5,317 nt of DNA. Source: Synechococcus sp. HW_metabat.54 (GTDB lineage Bacteria > Cyanobacteriota > Cyanobacteriia > PCC-6307 > Cyanobiaceae). Shown piece after piece: positions 4,876 through 5,317 of this stretch (the first letter of the stretch is position 1; each line of letters opens with the position of its first letter). Made by a program: the position numbers and the translations under genes. The stretch lies in NCBI GenBank assembly GCA_018623675.1, contig JAAZVJ010000081.1, forward strand, positions 1 to 5,317. The letters run 5' to 3'. A model generated the notes under the pieces. That model saw nothing but the letters and a program-made list of their open reading frames with translations. It was not told the DNA's origin and did not search any database.

Positions 4876-4947
4876 GGCCTGGATTCGGTGCAGACCCTCT
4901 GGCCTGCGATGGATCTAAGTTTCTTGCGGCCCCCAACCTGTTGACGA

Positions 4948-4961
4948 TCCCCATACGGGGA
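4948..4961. promoter_or_regulatory. Small dyad TCCCC-ATAC-GGGGA beside a TTGACG, upstream of the cupin gene
   Basis: Perfect 5-bp arms at 4948-4952 and 4957-4961 around ATAC. The sequence TTGACG at 4941-4946 just before it is a good -35 hexamer, but the position 17 bases on (GTTCAG) is a poor -10, and CAATCT at 4971-4976 is too far. The dyad would then lie in the spacer and could be an operator. It is 46 bases before the cupin ATG. Confidence 0.3.
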
Positions 4962-5007
4962 CAGTTCAGACAATCTCGCCAGACTGCAGCAAGCCGCCCC
5001 CGTTTGC

Positions 5008-5317
5008 ATGGCCAGGATTCAACGCGGAACTGCAGTGCTGCTGGGCCTGCTTGCAGCCACCCTGCTGCACGGATCTGCCGGATTCACCCACGGGGGGAGT
5101 CAGGAAAAGGCGCTGGGGATCCAGGTGGAGACCTTGGCGAAGTCAACCCTGGAATGGGACGGCAGCACCCTGCCGGCCTATCCCCGCAGCCAGCCCGAAA
5201 TCCAGATCCTGCGCATCACCATTCCCGCCGGGGTCACCCTGCCGCTGCACCTGCATCCGGTGATCAATGCTGCCGTGATCACCAAGGGGCAACTGGAGGT
5301 GCAGATCAAGGGCGGCA
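5008..5317 (+). CDS. Exported cupin-domain protein, 3' partial
   Basis: ATG at 5008 begins a frame open to the right edge, giving 103 residues; the rest lies outside the window. Residues 1-25 look like a signal peptide: arginines at 3 and 6, then a hydrophobic core (TAVLLGLLAATLL) and small residues GSAG as a possible cleavage region. The cupin motif 1 pattern G-x5-H-x-H-x3-E-x6-G fits as G75, H81, H83, residue 87 and G94, but residue 87 is asparagine instead of the metal-binding glutamate; HLHPVINAA is the visible core, followed by GQLEVQI, the usual next strand. The second cupin motif is beyond the edge. The protein is probably periplasmic; the ligand or reaction cannot be told. There is no strong ribosome-binding site before the ATG, but signal peptide and motif both follow from this start. 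Confidence 0.85.
   Translation, partial: MARIQRGTAVLLGLLAATLLHGSAGFTHGGSQEKALGIQVETLAKSTLEWDGSTLPAYPRSQPEIQILRITIPAGVTLPLHLHPVINAAVITKGQLEVQIKGG

Noticed and set aside
4941..4976. Complete sigma-70 promoter TTGACG...CAATCT for the cupin gene
   Set aside because: The spacer would be 24 bases, too long; only the -35-like hexamer and the dyad are kept as tentative.

Overview
The window looks like chromosomal DNA of a unicellular cyanobacterium, most likely a Synechococcus/Cyanobium-type picocyanobacterium. This rests on its moderately GC-rich composition, short intergenic gaps, many very small single-helix or cysteine-containing proteins, and the presence of DUF4278, Nif11-like and DUF411 proteins together. 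The assignment is inferred from content and style; no rRNA or other taxonomic marker is present. I see no insertion sequence, tRNA, rRNA or CRISPR array.

Layout: (1) 1-681, plus strand, the C-terminal four fifths of a PhzF-family isomerase-like protein, cut by the left edge. (2) 700-1491, minus strand, three small genes in a row: a 90-residue membrane-anchored acidic protein, a 59-residue protein with paired CxxxC motifs, and a 41-residue single-helix protein. (3) 1569-2054, plus strand, an exported DUF411 metal-binding-type protein, divergent from the small genes. (4) 2163-3155, plus strand, a GAF-domain protein whose C-terminal half is a GGDEF domain with the catalytic signature lost. (5) 3156-3692, a comparatively AT-rich stretch with short repeats and one possible 31-residue membrane peptide on the minus strand. 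(6) 3693-4121, plus strand, a DUF4278 protein with three copies of the L-x-Y-R-G-x-x-Y unit, ending at a perfect 13-bp terminator-like hairpin. (7) 4178-4631, minus strand, a probable two-gene operon: a 69-residue protein of unknown function, then a Nif11-like 68-residue protein. (8) 4750-4875, minus strand, a possible 41-residue basic protein followed by a strong hairpin. (9) 5008-5317, plus strand, the start of an exported cupin whose metal-ligand glutamate position is asparagine; it is cut by the right edge.

No single pathway links these genes. The two exported proteins (DUF411 and cupin) act outside the cytoplasm, the GAF/degenerate GGDEF protein is probably a sensor or c-di-GMP-related regulator, and the rest are small accessory proteins. 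The two strongest hairpins lack U-tracts. The most rewarding items are the microproteins, the catalytically dead GGDEF domain, the twin CxxxC protein and the variant cupin motif. I do not see a clear new multi-gene system.
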